From Ctenosaura bakeri (lineage: Eukaryota; Chordata; Lepidosauria; Squamata; Iguanidae), in NCBI GenBank assembly GCA_948474755.1, contig CAOLHI010001807.1:267524-331523 (forward strand): a stretch of 64,000 bases of DNA. Direction: 5' to 3'. Both the position numbers and the translations under genes were made by a program. Of this stretch, positions 62,033 to 64,000 are shown one piece after another. The notes under the pieces are model-generated. The model was given only the letters and a program-made list of their open reading frames with translations, was not told the origin of the DNA and did not search any database. How positions within the stretch are numbered: the first letter of the stretch is position 1; each line of letters begins with the position of its first letter.

Positions 62033-64000
62033 AAGAGTTTCATGAACAAAACCATACAGACAACAACAATAAAATGCGCAAACAGGCTTAGGATATGGGT
62101 TAGTAGGAGATCTTTTTAAAAATATACTTTTCCCTGGACTTTTATTTTTTTTAATATAAATTTCTGTTGAATTTTTTTTTCTCCAGACTTTATAGTCCTC
62201 CAAATTTTATAGATAGAAAGAATTTTCTAGCTTAAGCCATATGGATTCTTTATTATTTTCAGAAATCAGGTGGATGTCTACCAAGATAACCAACCTCAAA
62301 AACATTTAAAACAAATCATCCCAGTGCAGCTGATGATAATCAGTTTTACTTGTCTGTAGCACCATCTCCATTACAAAACACAATGTTGATACAGCGTGCT
62401 TTCTGAAACAAAGGATAATAGTAGATTTTATTTGTGTATGGCAAAGGAATCACTTGAAAAGCAGGAAGTAAAGGAACAAAACTGAAGGATAATAAAATAA
62501 TATTCACTACAGGCCCAACACTGCCAAAGGCTAGTAAGCCAACACTGCAGTCCAGTGCTGACGTTCTTGGCAACATGCAACAGCTCTTGGGCTGTGAAGG
62601 TGGTGACCTTGATTGTAACAGATTTAATGTGATCTGCCAGCAGGTCACAAATGACATCAGGGAACACCCAACCAGCTCTTTAACTTGAAAAATCTCCCAG
62701 GAAACGTGTCCCAGGGTCACTGTATAATGGGCAGCATAGTAAATAATGAAGTAAGTCTTCCACCTCCCCAGAGATACAAATACATTACTGTTATGTATAG
62801 GGGATCCTATTAAACCTTTCCCTCAAGTCAGCTGAAAGTTTAGTTGCCAGACACCGGAACTCTTCTTGAATAAGTGGCATAGTTCTTGTGATTGCTCATT
62901 CCTGAAGGACTAACTGATAGGAAGAAGCAGTTCTAGAAAAATCCAGTAGAACTAGGCTTTGGGTAATGAACCAGCTTGAACATGTAAAATTTGTTGGCTG
63001 TATAGCACTGTCATTTAATAACTTAATTCTAGAATTATGTTAATGATAAAAATGCAACTTAAAATCAGTCATATTAGTTTAAAATCATCCTTAATTCAGT
63101 TGGTTGTTTTTCATTAGCAGGTGTCAAATTTATTTGATAATTTAATAAATTTTAACTAGTTAGTTTGTATCTCTGTTACAGCTGTCTTAATTTCACAAAA
63201 CTGAATTTAAGGCCACTGTATTGTGCTTGTAGTCTTCAGATCCTTATAGATCTATGGAGCAACTCTTTCCCAGCAAAGAAGGGTTGAACCTTGATTCCTC
63301 CCACTGCTCCTAGTAGATAACATAAAAACAAAAGACCTTCCAGTGGCCACATGGAGGGAGTAACCTCTTGGAAGATCAGTCTTTTTTCCTGTCTATGCTC
63401 CTAGATGGATGTGTTTTGGCCAGCAATGTTCCTTGACCCTCTTGCTGGCTCTTGCTTTTCTTAACCCCCCTCTTTTTCTCCCTCTTCACTCCCTTTCTTT
63501 CTCTTTACCTGACACCTCTTACCCCCACCCCACACCAGAGAATGTATAGGGAAAGAAGGGGCAGATTTGGTGCCAAGGAAGGAAGGGAGGGCTGCCTCCC
63601 TGCCTCATCTTCTCTTCCCCTGTCTATGGCAGGAATGAGACAAACACCCAGAGAGGAAGCTGGGTTTTTGGAGGGGGCCTTGCAGGACCAGCCAGGGAAG
63701 GAGAATCCCCTCCACATTGCTGTGGAGACCCAGCACCAACGGCCAGTCTGTTCTGGGCCAGAGGACAAGGAAGTGCTCAACACCAAGGAGGGTGCCATTT
63801 CAGATCATGTAGATGGTGCAATGAATAACCATGGGCCCCTCAACTCCCCAGAGCCAGGTGAGAACTTTCTCCTGGCCTGGCAGACAGGATTTGGGAACTG
63901 GTGGTGAATGAGATGGTGGTAGCAGGCATGGTAGCGTGGCCACAGACTTTGGCAGACTCCAAGGGGGTGGAGAATGGGTGGGCATGTGGTCGGTTCCTCT

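Larger units (their letters stand above)
58961..64000. other. 3' flank of NUFIP1, no gene recognised
   Basis: Contains a SINE (59515-59692), a CR1 end (61783-61915), a GTT microsatellite (61993-62031) and weak repeat-like pieces: GTGGTGGCCAATACATGGCC near 60547, and a SINE-like CAACAACCCTGTGAAG to GCTAGTCCAACAGTCTAA at 61355-61475. A coding-like remnant at 62346-62720 and an open frame at 63452-63907 could not be assigned. Confidence 0.55.

Noticed and set aside
63452..63907. 151-codon plus-strand ORF near the right edge as a gene
   Set aside because: The start is a hydrophobic T/C-rich tract and the rest has no recognisable domain. A possible GTGAG donor near 63858 exists, but no partner exon can be seen before the window ends.

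Overview
The window looks like nuclear DNA from a squamate reptile (lizard-type). Two spliced vertebrate genes lie head-to-head in a mix of transposable elements typical of squamates: CR1, L1 and L2-like LINEs, a SPIN-like hAT, a DIRS tyrosine-recombinase retrotransposon, a Helitron, 5S- and tRNA-headed SINEs and foldback MITEs. The gene pair, GPALPP1 (minus) and NUFIP1 (plus), has the same divergent arrangement on human chromosome 13q14 (established knowledge). The species call is inference.

Layout: 1-4360 is the 3' flank of GPALPP1, with a 5S-rRNA-derived SINE and a transposon-like unit containing a minisatellite. 4361-20345 is GPALPP1 on the minus strand: 8 coding exons, 339 codons, intact frame. 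20346-20643 is a short GC-rich bidirectional promoter with no TATA box. 20644-58669 is NUFIP1 on the plus strand: 10 coding exons, 513 codons, intact frame, GT-AG introns throughout. 58670-64000 is the NUFIP1 3' UTR and flank, with old CR1 and SINE copies and a GTT microsatellite.

The genes are compact and the introns carry the mobile DNA. GPALPP1 introns hold few insertions. NUFIP1 introns 2, 3 and 8 are packed with nested elements: an L1 splitting a MITE, an L1 ORF1 relic, three separate DIRS-type copies of different ages, a SPIN-like hAT with an unusual CpG-rich interior, a Penelope-like palindrome with hammerhead-ribozyme-like cores, and CR1. Five long near-perfect foldback elements bracket the shared promoter, two on one side and three on the other.

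The most striking object is a nearly complete 6.07-kb DIRS element (36721-42787) in NUFIP1 intron 3. It has inverted terminal repeats, an internal complementary region that reproduces the joined outer ends, gag-like, RT/RNase H/methyltransferase-like and tyrosine-recombinase reading frames, and an intact recombinase ORF. Its right end is only 29 bp from the NUFIP1 exon 4 splice acceptor.

Exon boundaries were set by hand from splice signals, codon phase and family knowledge. Repeat names rest on recognised motifs, not on a database search.
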